A DNA stretch of 64,000 bases from Acidovorax sp. (GCA_030692685.1 JAUXZO010000209.1:16772-80771); one strand, 5' to 3'. Numbered from the stretch's first letter, positions 39,412 through 48,767 are shown. Made by a program: numbers and translations. Notes: generated by a model not told the origin, from the letters alone.

Positions 39412-39711
39412 ATGCGGATACCAGTAACGTCGGTTGAAACGGTGGGTGCGGCCATCCGCGCTATCCGCAAGGTCAGCGGCATCCGCCAAGACGATGTTCC
39501 AAGCGTAAGCCACATGTTCCTGCGCGATCTGGAGAAGGGCAAAGAGACCGTGCAGTTCGGGCTCGTGCTCAAGGTGCTAGATGAACTAGGCATCCGCATG
39601 GTGCTGGAGGTGCAGGAATCGCATGGACACGCGGTTGCGATGGCTATGGATCACCTATTACCCAAGGACCGTATGGTGCGCACCCGGACCAGCAAGAAGG
39701 ACGGCGAATGA
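39412..39711 (+). CDS. hipB: HipB-like antitoxin, pair 2
   Basis: 99 residues from ATG 39412, with CAGGAG 9 bases upstream. Helix-turn-helix type protein: VGAAIRAIRKVSGIRQDDVPSVSHMFLRDLEKGKETVQFGLVLKVLDELGIRM. The basic C-terminal tail (RTRTSKKDGE) is like other HipB tails. It overlaps the hipA-like gene by 4 bases and probably autoregulates through the TTGCG-type operators. Confidence 0.8.
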   Translation: MRIPVTSVETVGAAIRAIRKVSGIRQDDVPSVSHMFLRDLEKGKETVQFGLVLKVLDELGIRMVLEVQESHGHAVAMAMDHLLPKDRMVRTRTSKKDGE

Positions 39712-41039
39712 CCGTCCGCACGCTCCAAGTCCTCATCAACGGTGCTCTGGTGGGCACGCTGCGTGATGCGGACAACATCTGGTCGTTCCAGTACGCCAGC
39801 ACTTGGCTGGAAAGCCCCAGCGCCTTTTCGCTGGCCCCCTCCATCCCTTTGGTCAGCGACTGGCAGGTGGACGGCGCATCGGTGCGGCCCGTGCAGTGGT
39901 TCTTTGACAACCTGCTGCCCGAGGAACTGATGCGCCAGGTACTGGCAAAAGAGGTGGAAGTCGAGTCCACGGATGCTTTTGGCATGCTGGAGCGCATGGG
40001 CATGGAGTCCGCTGGGGCTCTGGTGCTGCAGGCCGAGGGCGCAGCGCAAGCCGAAAAGGGCACGCTGCCGCTTTCCTGGAACGACCTGTCACAGCGCATC
40101 CGCAACCTGCCCAGGGCATCACTGAACAAGGACGCTCCCAAGCGCATGTCTCTGGCCGGGGCACAGCACAAGATGGTGGTCCTCTTCGACCCAGAGCGCA
40201 AGGAGCTGAGCGAGCCCCTGAAAGGCACGCCGTCCACCCACATCCTCAAGCCGAACTCCACGGCCGAGGGCTACCCCAACTCAGTGATCAATGAGACGTT
40301 CACCATGTTGCTGGCCGCGCGCTTGGGGCTCAACGTGCCTGAGGTCTGGAACTTGTACCTGCCAGAGGCTGCGTACATCATCACGCGCTTCGACCGCGCA
40401 CCAGGGCCAACCGAGCCGATCCGCCTGCATGCGCTGGACGGCATCCAGGTGCTCAACGAGCCCGCCCACAACAAATACACCAGCGCGACCCTTCCAAAGC
40501 TCAAAGACCTCATCGGCCAGTGCCGCAACAAGGCGCTGGCGCGCATGGAGGTGTACCGCTGGATCGTCTTCAACACGATGGTGGGGAACTCGGACGCGCA
40601 CCTGAAGAACATCTCGTTCCTGGTGGACCATGACGGCAAGCGCGTGGCGCCTTTCTACGACCTTCTGTGCACCGCGGTCTACCACACGCGGGTGTACAGC
40701 GACGACGCTGTGGTTTGGCCCCACGAAAAGCTGGCATCCCCCATTGCAGGCGCGAACTTCTTCTCGGACGTGACCTACGAAAAGCTGATCGATACCGGCA
40801 TGGAACTGGGGCTCCCCAAGTCCACCGCTGCGCGCGAGGTTGCAAAGATCGTAGGCAAGCTGAGCGAGGCCGCAGAAGATATCGCCAACAAGCTGGAAGC
40901 CACCATGCGCGATGCTGACGGCCCGCACGGAAGCCCGACCCCTGAGACCATGGGCGCGGAATCCCGTCTGCTGCGCTCTATCCGCATGATCGTGATCGCG
41001 GACATGCTTGCGCGTGTGCGCTTGCCAGCCCACCCGTGA
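39708..41039 (+). CDS. hipA: HipA-like kinase toxin, pair 2
   Basis: 443 residues, full length. The N-terminal DNLLPEELMR segment, Ser148 in MSLAGAQHKM, Lys181 in HILKPN, the catalytic loop NSDAHLKN at 294-301 and Asp318 in VAPFYDLL are all intact. Unlike pair 1 it has the more classical NSDAHLKN loop, so the two pairs belong to different HipA subgroups and are not duplicates. Predicted to phosphorylate a translation component and stop growth until neutralised by the HipB-like partner. Confidence 0.88.
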   Translation: MTVRTLQVLINGALVGTLRDADNIWSFQYASTWLESPSAFSLAPSIPLVSDWQVDGASVRPVQWFFDNLLPEELMRQVLAKEVEVESTDAFGMLERMGMESAGALVLQAEGAAQAEKGTLPLSWNDLSQRIRNLPRASLNKDAPKRMSLAGAQHKMVVLFDPERKELSEPLKGTPSTHILKPNSTAEGYPNSVINETFTMLLAARLGLNVPEVWNLYLPEAAYIITRFDRAPGPTEPIRLHALDGIQVLNEPAHNKYTSATLPKLKDLIGQCRNKALARMEVYRWIVFNTMVGNSDAHLKNISFLVDHDGKRVAPFYDLLCTAVYHTRVYSDDAVVWPHEKLASPIAGANFFSDVTYEKLIDTGMELGLPKSTAAREVAKIVGKLSEAAEDIANKLEATMRDADGPHGSPTPETMGAESRLLRSIRMIVIADMLARVRLPAHP

Positions 41040-41049
41040 AGGAGCCTCG

Positions 41050-41295
41050 ATGACCAAAGCTATCAGCGTCAGCGCAGCCGTGCCGAAACCGAGCCGTCGC
41101 AACCCCTTCAAGGCAGGGGGACAGCCCGCCCGACAGTTCGATCAAATGCTCAAGCTCTACGCTGAGGGCCACCGCGACCTTCTGCGCTTGGGACCGGCAC
41201 GGTGCATGGGCAACAACATGGCCGTGGCCTTCTGGAGGATCTACGGCAGCAAGTGTGGTACTTGCGCGTTGGATCGACGCAGCCTCAGGTGTTGA
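41050..41295 (+). CDS. hypothetical protein, 81 aa, downstream of hipA
   Basis: A GAAGGAG site precedes ATG 41050, 10 bases after the hipA stop, so it can be in the same operon. The protein is basic and helical (RRNPFKAGGQPARQFDQMLKLYAEGHRDLLRLG). Its stop overlaps the next start (TGATG). Function unknown. The last residues (CALDRRSLRC) look less conserved, so a recent frameshift at the end is possible. Confidence 0.5.
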   Translation: MTKAISVSAAVPKPSRRNPFKAGGQPARQFDQMLKLYAEGHRDLLRLGPARCMGNNMAVAFWRIYGSKCGTCALDRRSLRC

Positions 41296-41983
41296 TGTCC
41301 CGCGTCGCGCCGACACAGAAATCCGTGGAGGATTTCAAAGCCATCTTCGTGAGTTCCTACGGGGACAAGAGCAGAGGCCGTGCGTTTTTCAATGGGAACC
41401 CTGATCACCCCGCATGGGGCTCTTCGCAGTCTCTGCAGCCGACTACCTCGACCATGACGGGGTGTTCGTGCACGATGACATGGGCGTTTCGGTCGAAAAA
41501 CTCGCAGGGGGCTCCATCAGTCCGCTGTTGGGGGGTTGGTTCGAAGCCTGGTGTAGTCGCTACCCCAAGTCGGCGCTGTGGACAGCACGGGGGGTGGTAG
41601 ATCCAAACGGACGGCTGTCCCTCGACGCGATCCTGTCCATTGCCCTGCCAGAGGACTACCAGCCAGTGCGGGCGCGAGAGACCACCCTTCGGCCCCACGA
41701 TGACCCGGACAACACCCCGGAGTACGGGCACTGGTTTGACCTGTCGCCTCTACCGGATGCCGACGCTGATGACGATGGCGCAGGGCGACCTGGAGTCTTT
41801 CGCGGCCATGGTGTGCTGGATGAGTTGATCAAGGGCCCCATATCGAGGGTGCGCGGTGGCTCCGGGTGGTCCAGCACATCCTGGGATGCGATCAGCCCCT
41901 CCAAGGCCGTCGCCAAGCTCCAGCGGGAGAACCCTCGCCTGGTGGCTGCAGTGGATCTGCCAGAGGCTCCCCCAATCGCCTGA
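41295..41983 (+). pseudogene. hypothetical gene with a single-base frameshift in a G run
   Basis: The frame starting at ATG 41295 (MSRVAPTQKSVEDFKAIFVSSYG...FFNGNPDHPAWG) breaks at the GGGG run around 41416. The downstream frame continues as LFAVSAADYLDHDGVFVHDDMGVSVEKLAGG to 41983. Adding one G would fuse them into a ~229-residue protein reading PAWGLFAVSAADYLDHDG. The second part is acidic and Asp/Gly-rich with aromatic residues. It could be a true mutation, a phase-variable tract, or a sequencing error. No known family. Confidence 0.55.
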
Positions 41984-42122
41984 AGGTTACGAGCGCTGGT
42001 ATGTCATGCAGGATGACGAGTCATAGCCCACGAGGATTGAGGGACAACTGTCAGTCCTACGCTATGCTGGTGAGATTGATAGTTACTTTTATGGTCGGGT
42101 GAATTAACATTTAATAATAGCG

Positions 42123-42923
42123 ATGAAAATAAAAATACTCGACAGAGAATATGACGACGTGCAGGGTAGGGACGAGGTTGTTGCCGCATTCGAGACCCAG
42201 CAAGGGCCAGTACAGATTATTTTATCCTCGACGAATTATTTTTTGCTGTGCGGTCGGAGCTTGAGCGGTCGCTATCACCTAAGAAAAACATACTACCAAA
42301 ATGGTTCGTATTCTCGGGATAATCTTGCACCTGCGGAGGCAAAGTCAATTCTGTTGCGTCATTTGGGCAATGATTCTTCGTTCAACGACAGCAACGATTT
42401 GACTTTTGATCGGATCGAAACCGAGATAAATGCCCAGCTCCGTGATGAAGTAGAGCTTGAAAACCCGGTCACTCCCGTATCAAAGTTTGAGGGTACTCCC
42501 GCTGCCTCCATCGAGCCTGTAGACGACAAGGTGGCTGGATACGACAAAGGCACATGGATTATTGCAGCCGTGCTTTTGGTAGTCGGGGTGATAGTCGTTG
42601 CGAAAGTTATGGACCCGGCTGGCAAAAAAGAAAAGGCTGAGGCTCAACTGGCGCGCGACATAAACGAATTTGAGAAAGAAGAAGCGCGACGGGAACGAAT
42701 GGAGGAGGGTCTCAAAGCCCGTGACAGCTTCGATGAAGCGATGCGAACCGAGGCAGGTCAACGTCGTGCCAGGCTGGAGAAGGCCTCCAAGACCGTGAGA
42801 ACCACCAACACGAATGGGGTTCGGCTGGACCAGTACATCCTCCAAAAGGGTGGGATCATTTCATGCACGACCACCCTGTCAGGGAATTCCCCCGCTATGT
42901 TCAATTGCGATGGCGATGTGTAA
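42123..42923 (+). CDS. single-pass membrane protein with coiled coil, 266 aa
   Basis: Residues 1-110 form a soluble alpha/beta domain (MKIKILDREYDDVQG...VQIILSSTNYFLLCGRSLSGRYHLRKTYY). One membrane helix at about 144-162 (WIIAAVLLVVGVIVVAKV). A charged coiled coil follows (KKEKAEAQLARDINEFEKEEARRERMEEG) and a small C-terminal domain with two Cys. The gene and its upstream region are markedly AT-richer than neighbours, suggesting a different source. No family recognised; the topology suits a sensor or envelope-associated protein. Confidence 0.6.
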   Translation: MKIKILDREYDDVQGRDEVVAAFETQQGPVQIILSSTNYFLLCGRSLSGRYHLRKTYYQNGSYSRDNLAPAEAKSILLRHLGNDSSFNDSNDLTFDRIETEINAQLRDEVELENPVTPVSKFEGTPAASIEPVDDKVAGYDKGTWIIAAVLLVVGVIVVAKVMDPAGKKEKAEAQLARDINEFEKEEARRERMEEGLKARDSFDEAMRTEAGQRRARLEKASKTVRTTNTNGVRLDQYILQKGGIISCTTTLSGNSPAMFNCDGDV

Positions 42924-43132
42924 GGTCACTACCTGCAGTGCTTTCATGGTGCCGTAGCCTCTACGCAATGCGCCAATAGCCGGAGCATACGAACTGGTTC
43001 ATCGTTCCAGGCTAGTCAGCTCACCCTCCACAGGCCCCGCTGCTGCAGAAAGTCGGTCCATGAAACTGACTATTTCTGGCTGCATGCGGCGTTGCATGCT
43101 ATTTCAGCTCATAGAGCCATGTATCAGGCCAT

Positions 43133-43152
43133 AAGCCGACCGCTGTCGGTTT
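43133..43152 (-). terminator. hairpin at the end of the zinc-ribbon membrane gene
   Basis: AAGCCGAC and GTCGGTTT arms with a 4-base loop overlap the stop codon of the minus-strand gene. The flanking T content is weak. Confidence 0.4.
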
Positions 43153-43564
43153 AAGCAGCTGCAAGATCACTTCCGCAGTGCTTGCACTTAACTGCTGCCT
43201 TCAGAATGGTTTCCGCGCAGAAAGGGCAAGTCTTTGACTCGCCAGCGGGTTTACTGCCTGCGGTTGCCGCCACCAGTTCTTTGTGGCGACGCTCCTCGGT
43301 TTCACGTTTCCCGGTCTCAGCCGTGCTGAGTCGGCTGTTGTGCTTCTCGACTGCGCCGTAGCCAATCACGAACTGAGCCATGTAGATGCAAAGCAGCAGT
43401 AGAGCCCCAAAGCCACCACCGAGCTTCGCCATAGCGGCAACCGCAATCGCTGCAAATGCACCGACGATGAAAGGGATCACCATACCTGGCCGGGAATAAA
43501 GCAGTCCGAGCGGGCCGAAGACCAGCGTGAGGAAAAACTGCATGCCCTGCGACTTTCTGTTCAT
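43151..43564 (-). CDS. membrane protein with C-terminal zinc ribbon, 137 aa
   Basis: The N-terminus has two to three membrane segments (MQFFLTLVFGPLGLLYSRPG, then IPFIVGAFAAIAVAAMA and FGALLLLCIYMAQFVIGYG), TM2-domain-like. A helical linker leads to the zinc ribbon CPFCAETILKAAVKCKHCGSDL with four Cys in two CxxC pairs. This ribbon type is common at the end of small membrane proteins of unknown role. Start taken at MNRKSQG (43564); longer starts exist at 43579 and 43636. Divergent from the hydrolase gene. Confidence 0.65.
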   Translation of the reverse strand: MNRKSQGMQFFLTLVFGPLGLLYSRPGMVIPFIVGAFAAIAVAAMAKLGGGFGALLLLCIYMAQFVIGYGAVEKHNSRLSTAETGKRETEERRHKELVAATAGSKPAGESKTCPFCAETILKAAVKCKHCGSDLAAA

Positions 43565-43659
43565 GTGCCTCTGCCCCATCAATTGTTTGACAGCCCACCG
43601 TGCATTGATGAGCGATGATGCCTTTTGTAACATCATAGATCACGCTACTGGAGATTTGC

Positions 43660-44751
43660 ATGAGACTGAGTGGTATCGCAATGGGCGGGGGGAGGGGACT
43701 GAGCAACCCGCTACGCCGGATGAGTTGTTTGCTTTTGCTCTTCTTTTGGGGAGCGTGTGGAGCGGCCCAGCTAAAGGACCTCAGCGATGGTGTGAACGGC
43801 AGATTCGAATACGAGTCCATCACTCCACCCAACCGTCATCTTTATGCACGCCAGTTGCTTGGCGGAACTACCGTCGCAACGATCTCAGCTGAGTTGCTAA
43901 TGCCTATAGGAGTTGCCAAAGACGCCAAAGTGCCAGCGGTAGTGCTCAGCCATGGCAGCGGTGGGGTGGAAAGCAACCTCCGCGATGTATGGGCCAAGGA
44001 GTTGAATTCCGCTGGCTATGCCGTGTTCATCGCCGACAGCTACAAACCTCGGGGCGTGGTGGAGACAAACTCCAACCAAGAACTCGTGCCATACCCCGCC
44101 CATGTGGCCGACACCATGAATGCGCTGCGCATGCTGGTGACCCATCCTCAGATTGATGCGGCGCGCATCTTCAATATCGGCTTCTCACGAGGCGGCAGCG
44201 CAGCTTTTGATACGGCTTGGCCCACATGGTCAGACCCAGTCAATACCAGCACGGTGAAGTTCGCGGGGCATGTGGTGTTTTATCCCGGCAACTGCAACAT
44301 TCGATACCGTACTGATGACCGCGAAAAGGCGACCGCGCCCATCTTGGTGCTGATGGCCGACCGCGAGTTGGAAGAAGCCCAGGACGTGGCGGTGTGCCGC
44401 CGCTGGTATGACGAACTGATCGCCAAGGGCAACAATATTCGCTACAAGGAGTTCAAGGGCGCACGCCATGCCTTCGACACGCTGAACTTCACATACCGCG
44501 TCAACCCGCGCACCACCAGCGCCAAGAACTGCGACATGGAGTTGTACATGACCATGAAGGCTGGTAGCGGCCTGGGCAACAACGTGTACGACTTCAAGAA
44601 AAAGCGGCCCATGACGACTGGGGCGGAGTTCGGACTGGCTGTCAATGAATGCCAGGCGCTGGTGCCTGGATCGCGCGGTGGTGGCGAAGCGAAAGCGATT
44701 CAGGCCCAAGCGGTGCAAGACACAATGCAGTTTCTTGAAGCGCTTCGGTGA
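43660..44751 (+). CDS. exported alpha/beta hydrolase, dienelactone hydrolase-like
   Basis: 363 residues. A hydrophobic signal segment (MSCLLLLFFWGACGAAQ, about 21-37) indicates export; a lipoprotein-like Cys33 is possible but the box is not classical. The hydrolase core has the oxyanion motif LSHGSGG near 97-102, the nucleophile elbow GFSRGGS (Ser176), an Asp in LVLMADRELEE and a His in GARHAFDT. This is the dienelactone-hydrolase or PET-hydrolase-like arrangement, acting on esters in the periplasm. TGGAGA precedes the ATG. It stands alone. Confidence 0.75.
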   Translation: MRLSGIAMGGGRGLSNPLRRMSCLLLLFFWGACGAAQLKDLSDGVNGRFEYESITPPNRHLYARQLLGGTTVATISAELLMPIGVAKDAKVPAVVLSHGSGGVESNLRDVWAKELNSAGYAVFIADSYKPRGVVETNSNQELVPYPAHVADTMNALRMLVTHPQIDAARIFNIGFSRGGSAAFDTAWPTWSDPVNTSTVKFAGHVVFYPGNCNIRYRTDDREKATAPILVLMADRELEEAQDVAVCRRWYDELIAKGNNIRYKEFKGARHAFDTLNFTYRVNPRTTSAKNCDMELYMTMKAGSGLGNNVYDFKKKRPMTTGAEFGLAVNECQALVPGSRGGGEAKAIQAQAVQDTMQFLEALR

Positions 44752-44915
44752 CTGGGGTGTGGTTGAACTCTGATCATTGTGTTGTGCAGGGCCGTCTCAC
44801 ATAGTGCCCGTGATCAGCTTTTGTGCGCTGGCAGATCTAGTGGCAAGGCGACTTGGTGAACCAAACTGGTGCTTCGCGCTCAAATGAGACACAATGAATG
44901 CTCAAAGGATAAGCC

Positions 44916-45518
44916 ATGACCAAGCCAACGCTGAATGAACCCGATACCCAAGGTAGGTCCCAGACCGTGGTGCTGGAACAGCGTGGAGTGACTGTATTTG
45001 TTGACCCTCACGCGAAAGTGGGGGAAAAGCTTCGTCTGAAGTCAGGCGCCAAGAATTCGCATGCCACAGCGGTCGTGTTTATAGAGGGGAAAGACTTCTT
45101 CTTGCAGGCTTTCCGTGCAGACCTGATGCAGGTTGCTACCACCGTGAAGGTAGGCGTACCAGCTGATCAGATGCTTTACATCACGGACAAAATGGGATGG
45201 ACTCAGGACAAGTCTTTTGCTGCACTCGGGCTGAGCCGCGCCACTTTTGGGCGAAAGGTTGCCAGCAAAGGGACCCTTTCCCCGGAGGCGTCTTCGCGGG
45301 TGTTTGGCTTGCGTCGTCTCATTGGACAGGTCGAGGCCATGGTTCGGGAGTCTGGCAATCCCGAGGGGTTTGATGCCGCCGCGTGGGTGGGCGATTGGCT
45401 GGAGCGTCCTCAGCCTGCTTTGGGCGGGAAAACGCCATCGAGCTTCATGGACACGGCAGAGGGCCAGCAGTTGGTCATGCAGGTTCTGGCCCAGGCCCAG
45501 GCCGGGGCTTACGCATGA
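44916..45518 (+). CDS. Xre/MbcA/ParS-type antitoxin of a RES toxin
   Basis: 200 residues. The C-terminal part matches the Xre/MbcA/ParS toxin-binding layout: an HTH (DKSFAALGLSRATFGRKVASKGTLSPEASSRVFGLRRLIGQVEAM) then FDAAAWVGDWLERPQPALGGKTPSSFMDTAEGQQLVMQVLAQ. The first 80 residues are extra. It overlaps the RES toxin by 4 bases (ATGA). It binds and blocks the toxin and probably represses the operon. Confidence 0.82.
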   Translation: MTKPTLNEPDTQGRSQTVVLEQRGVTVFVDPHAKVGEKLRLKSGAKNSHATAVVFIEGKDFFLQAFRADLMQVATTVKVGVPADQMLYITDKMGWTQDKSFAALGLSRATFGRKVASKGTLSPEASSRVFGLRRLIGQVEAMVRESGNPEGFDAAAWVGDWLERPQPALGGKTPSSFMDTAEGQQLVMQVLAQAQAGAYA

Positions 45519-45997
45519 AGGCAGTGTTCCTGTGGAGGATCGCCACTGATCATGCCAACTACGAGGCCCACGACTTGGCTGGTAAAGGCGCTGCGATTTC
45601 TGGCGGGCGCTGGAATCGCGTCAACCAGCCCGTAACGTACACCTCCACCAGTATTGCACTTGCGGCTTTGGAGACCATCGTTCACCTTGACGTGGGGGCT
45701 CTACCTCTCAACCGCTACCTGGTGGAAGTGACGGTTCCAATGGCCGTGTGGGACGCTCGCCGGATCGACATGGCCAGCACCATGCCAGTGGGATGGGATG
45801 CACGCCCTTCGAGCATGACTTCGCATGACGTGGGGGATGCGTGGCTCATTGGGCTTTCCACTGCCCTGTACCAAGTTCCATCGGTGGTGGTGGGTGAAGA
45901 GTACAACGTCCTCATCAACCCGAAACACCCGGAAGCCAGCAAAATCTCGGCCCGCAAGATCCGGCCGTGGCACTACGATCCGCGCTTGCGCGCCTGA
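45515..45997 (+). CDS. RES-domain toxin
   Basis: 160 residues beginning MKAVFLWRIATDHANYEAHDLAGKGAAISGGRWN. The family features are present: Arg8 near the start, the GGRWN motif, YTSTSIALAALETIVHL with the conserved Glu, and a C-terminal NPKHPEASKI.. segment. RES toxins degrade NAD+ and stop growth. Start at ATG 45515 fits the family and overlaps the antitoxin stop. Confidence 0.85.
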   Translation: MKAVFLWRIATDHANYEAHDLAGKGAAISGGRWNRVNQPVTYTSTSIALAALETIVHLDVGALPLNRYLVEVTVPMAVWDARRIDMASTMPVGWDARPSSMTSHDVGDAWLIGLSTALYQVPSVVVGEEYNVLINPKHPEASKISARKIRPWHYDPRLRA

Positions 45998-46072
45998 ATG
46001 GCGAGGGAAGCGGCGTTTCGATGCAAGTATGTGATAGGTGCCCACATAGGCGGCCAAACGAAGTACGTGTTG

Positions 46073-46630
46073 TTAGCGAGGAAGCCAGCCCTTTTCGGTT
46101 TTAATCATTTCAAAGGTACCTTCGATCATTGGCCCTTCGCCCTTGTTAATAGACCGTCCATAGAGGTGCTGATTTGCTGGGATGTTCACAATTGATTTCA
46201 TTAAAGTCGCATACTGCGCTGGGCAATTGTCCGTCCAATACTTATCGGCCTGTCTTTGAGCTTTACCTGCATCATGAAGAGCGGCATAAAATTTGGCCGC
46301 TGAATGCGAGTCGTGCATATTGTAGTCGTCCATACTGACCTTGGGCTCTTTTGCGGAGTCGGACCAAAGATTTTCGTATGCAACGTCTTGGACGAAAGCC
46401 ATCTTATATGAAAAGTCCACAACATAATGGTCGCCTCGGTCGGCTCCATTCGTCTTGGTAATGTCAGTGGCTGTGACCATTTTGCACCCGCTCCAGTATT
46501 CATTGATCGGAGCGGTCAAATCTTTTGCTTCGGGAATAGAGGATGGTAGACATCCAGTTAGTAAACAAATAAAAGCGAATGCGAGCGTTTTTTTGACGTT
46601 ACGGCTGTGAATACTGTTTTTCTGGCGCAT
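46073..46630 (-). CDS. putative lipoprotein, 185 aa
   Basis: Signal peptide with lipobox LLTGC (Cys27), preceded by a basic N-terminus (RNVKKTLAFAFICL). The mature part is soluble and contains Cys49 and Cys136, possibly a disulfide. AT-richer than most of the window. It is convergent with the RES toxin gene (75 bases between stops). Predicted to sit in the outer or inner membrane facing the periplasm; function unknown. Confidence 0.65.
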   Translation of the reverse strand: MRQKNSIHSRNVKKTLAFAFICLLTGCLPSSIPEAKDLTAPINEYWSGCKMVTATDITKTNGADRGDHYVVDFSYKMAFVQDVAYENLWSDSAKEPKVSMDDYNMHDSHSAAKFYAALHDAGKAQRQADKYWTDNCPAQYATLMKSIVNIPANQHLYGRSINKGEGPMIEGTFEMIKTEKGWLPR

Positions 46631-46866
46631 AAATTAATTTAATGGAATGTCTTGTTACAGTTTACATTCAGGAATCGATAAGTCAACAAAGAGTTCTGAT
46701 AGTAGAACCGCCGCCCGTGGGCTGAGACCATGTGGAGCCGCATAGCTGGATGGAGCCCAGTGGAAGCTTCCAGCTAAAGTTGGAAAAGTTTCGGAGAGCA
46801 CGCTGGTAGGGTCATGTCGCGGCCTGAAAAATCGTGTTCGATGGTCATCCAGGGATACCGAGTGGG

Positions 46867-47700
46867 TCAGATAGTCTTCACGGTGCCGCCCGTGGCGCTC
46901 ACCAGGAAAGTGCCCTTGAACCCGAGCAGGCGCAGTAGGTACTCGCGGATGAGGTCGTTCGCAGCATCGTATTGAAGCTTCTGCTGTGGATGCGTCAGGG
47001 TTGCCGCGCCCGTGTGAATCACCTCGTTCCTGAGGCCAACGAGCGCTTGCAGGTTGGGTGCCATGCCCACTGCGCCAAACATCAGGATCATCATGTCTTT
47101 GAAGCCTATTTGGGCTTTCGTCACCGGGTCTGTGAACTTTCCCCCTTTGAAGACGTACTGCTGCTGCATCCCATAGGTTTGCTTCATGTTCTCCAACAAA
47201 ACAAACATGAAAACCAACTTGCATTCCATGGGGAGGCCTGGGCGAGCTGCCTGGAGCATGTAGTCGATGGCCACGCGCAGGCTTCGCGCGTTCTCCAGCG
47301 TCTTGAATGCAGGGTAGGTCTGGTCCACGAATTCACGAATAGCGGCTCCATCCGCTCGCTCTATGACTGAATCAGTGTATTGCCCCGCGCGGTTGATGCT
47401 TTGCAGCAAGCTGGGCCCAGAACCATCGGGATAGTCATGTCCGTAGCTTGCGACTTGTGATTGCGTTGCGAAGGAAAGGAGCCAACAGATGCGCTCAACC
47501 GCTTCAAGGATTGCATCCTTCTGTGTCGGCGGCACGTTCTCGATGAGCACATTGGCCTCTTGGGTGGACTTCGTGCGCATGACGAACTTTTGTCCATCAC
47601 ATGTGAACGTCACTGTGTCGCGGATCGACTTCTCCCCCTCGTGGGTGAATGTTTCGCCACCGATTGTGGAGTTCATGACAAAAGCGCGTAGGTTGGACAT
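46867..47700 (-). CDS. putative HEPN-type RNase domain protein
   Basis: 277 residues. The C-terminal helical half contains LVGLRNEVIHTGA, with Arg224-Asn225-x3-His229, the Rx4-6H motif of HEPN ribonucleases. Helices before it (ENARSLRVAIDYMLQAARPGLPMECKLVFMFVLLENM) fit the four-helix HEPN bundle. The N-terminal 130 residues are a separate domain. It is divergent from an Xre-regulator operon at 47797, with about 95 bases of AT-rich DNA between. HEPN proteins act as toxins or antiviral effectors cutting RNA; this one matches no named system I know. Confidence 0.6.
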   Translation of the reverse strand: MSNLRAFVMNSTIGGETFTHEGEKSIRDTVTFTCDGQKFVMRTKSTQEANVLIENVPPTQKDAILEAVERICWLLSFATQSQVASYGHDYPDGSGPSLLQSINRAGQYTDSVIERADGAAIREFVDQTYPAFKTLENARSLRVAIDYMLQAARPGLPMECKLVFMFVLLENMKQTYGMQQQYVFKGGKFTDPVTKAQIGFKDMMILMFGAVGMAPNLQALVGLRNEVIHTGAATLTHPQQKLQYDAANDLIREYLLRLLGFKGTFLVSATGGTVKTI

Positions 47701-47770
47701 TGCTTGTTCTTTCGAGGTGTGACGGCTGGGATTCTGCCCGAACGCATGCGTACTAATTATGCTACTATCA

Positions 47771-47782
47771 CTAATAAATTAG
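47771..47782. promoter_or_regulatory. palindromic operator CTAAT-AA-ATTAG
   Basis: Perfect inverted repeat 14 bases before the regulator start; a half-site-like ACTAATTA lies at about 47752. It lies between the divergent HEPN-type and regulator genes and can control both. Confidence 0.5.
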
Positions 47783-47796
47783 CGAAAGTATTGAAA

Positions 47797-48489
47797 ATGG
47801 AAGATCAACCCAATACCAGCCGCGCGGAGCAGAGTGCAATTCGACTCGCAAATTTGAAGATCCTGAAAGAGGGTATGACGCAGCAAGAATTTGGAATGAT
47901 GGTCGGATTTTCACAATCCGCAATTGCGCAGTTCCTGACCGGAAGGATGCCGATGAGTCGTTCGTCCTGCGAGCGCGTGGAGAAGGTCCTCAATCTTGCG
48001 AACGGCACCATGGATAAGGAGGGCGGTGTATCACCGTCAATGGTGCAGGAGTTTTTGACGCGGATGCATGCGCAAGATTCAAGTTCGGAAGCGGCGACTG
48101 CAAAAGGCCCAATCCAGGCGAAAACTCTGCCCTTCACTGTTCTTCCCGCAACGGCGATGCACTACGTTTTGCTCGACTCTCTGGCCAAGCTGCTCGCGTC
48201 AGGCCAAGTCGGCGATGACCAGTGCAGAAAATTGCTCACCAAGTTCACTCTGATGCGCGCGGGAAGGAATGGACAGCGGGATGCAGAGGTGGATGGAATC
48301 CTCGCGCGGCTGGCCATCAATGAATTCCGTGTCGTCTACACGGGCGAGGGCCAGCAAGAGGAGGCTGTCAACCGGCTGAATGATGAGTTCGATCCAGCTT
48401 TTGCATCCTCCGTAAGCCGCTATTTGGTGGATGCAAGCCAGATGCCCGAAGAGATGAGGCGCGAATTTTGCAAGTTGGTGGGATCGTGA
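47797..48489 (+). CDS. Xre-family transcriptional regulator
   Basis: 230 residues from ATG 47797. Helix-turn-helix at about 12-65 (IRLANLKILKEGMTQQEFGMMVGFSQSAIAQFLTGRMPMSRSSCERVEKVL). The C-terminal domain lacks the Ser-Lys peptidase motif of LexA/CI proteins. It is the first gene of a three-gene overlapping operon and is divergent from the HEPN-type gene, so it may be the antitoxin-like regulator. Confidence 0.65.
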   Translation: MEDQPNTSRAEQSAIRLANLKILKEGMTQQEFGMMVGFSQSAIAQFLTGRMPMSRSSCERVEKVLNLANGTMDKEGGVSPSMVQEFLTRMHAQDSSSEAATAKGPIQAKTLPFTVLPATAMHYVLLDSLAKLLASGQVGDDQCRKLLTKFTLMRAGRNGQRDAEVDGILARLAINEFRVVYTGEGQQEEAVNRLNDEFDPAFASSVSRYLVDASQMPEEMRREFCKLVGS

Positions 48490-48767
48490 GGGTGCCGCAA
48501 CCCCGCATCGATGTGACGGTTGTGAAAGACTCCAGTGACGCCTTGGTAGTGGCGCGGAGCGCGCTTTTGCAGGTGGATCTGATAGCAACAGTCGTGGACG
48601 TGTCGGCCGCGAGTGACCCCTCGGGCGTGAAAACCAAAATCACTTTGTCTGAAATCACCGATGGGTCCAACGGTGGCCAGCGTGGGGCTCGCACGCTCAT
48701 GGTGATGGAAACCTACCAAGCGGTGTGCATGCTCATCAAGCACGCGGAAAACAATGAACGCACCTGA
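48486..48767 (+). CDS. hypothetical protein, 93 aa, second gene of the Xre operon
   Basis: GTG start overlapping the previous stop (GTGA). A small alpha/beta protein: VRVPQPRIDVTVVKDSSDALVVARSALLQVDLIATVV...TYQAVCMLIKHAENNERT. No motif recognised. It overlaps the next gene by 14 bases, so the three products are made together. Confidence 0.55.
   Translation: MRVPQPRIDVTVVKDSSDALVVARSALLQVDLIATVVDVSAASDPSGVKTKITLSEITDGSNGGQRGARTLMVMETYQAVCMLIKHAENNERT

Noticed and set aside
47461..47722. Plus-strand frames opposite the HEPN-type gene
   Set aside because: Short shadows of the minus-strand gene without start signals.
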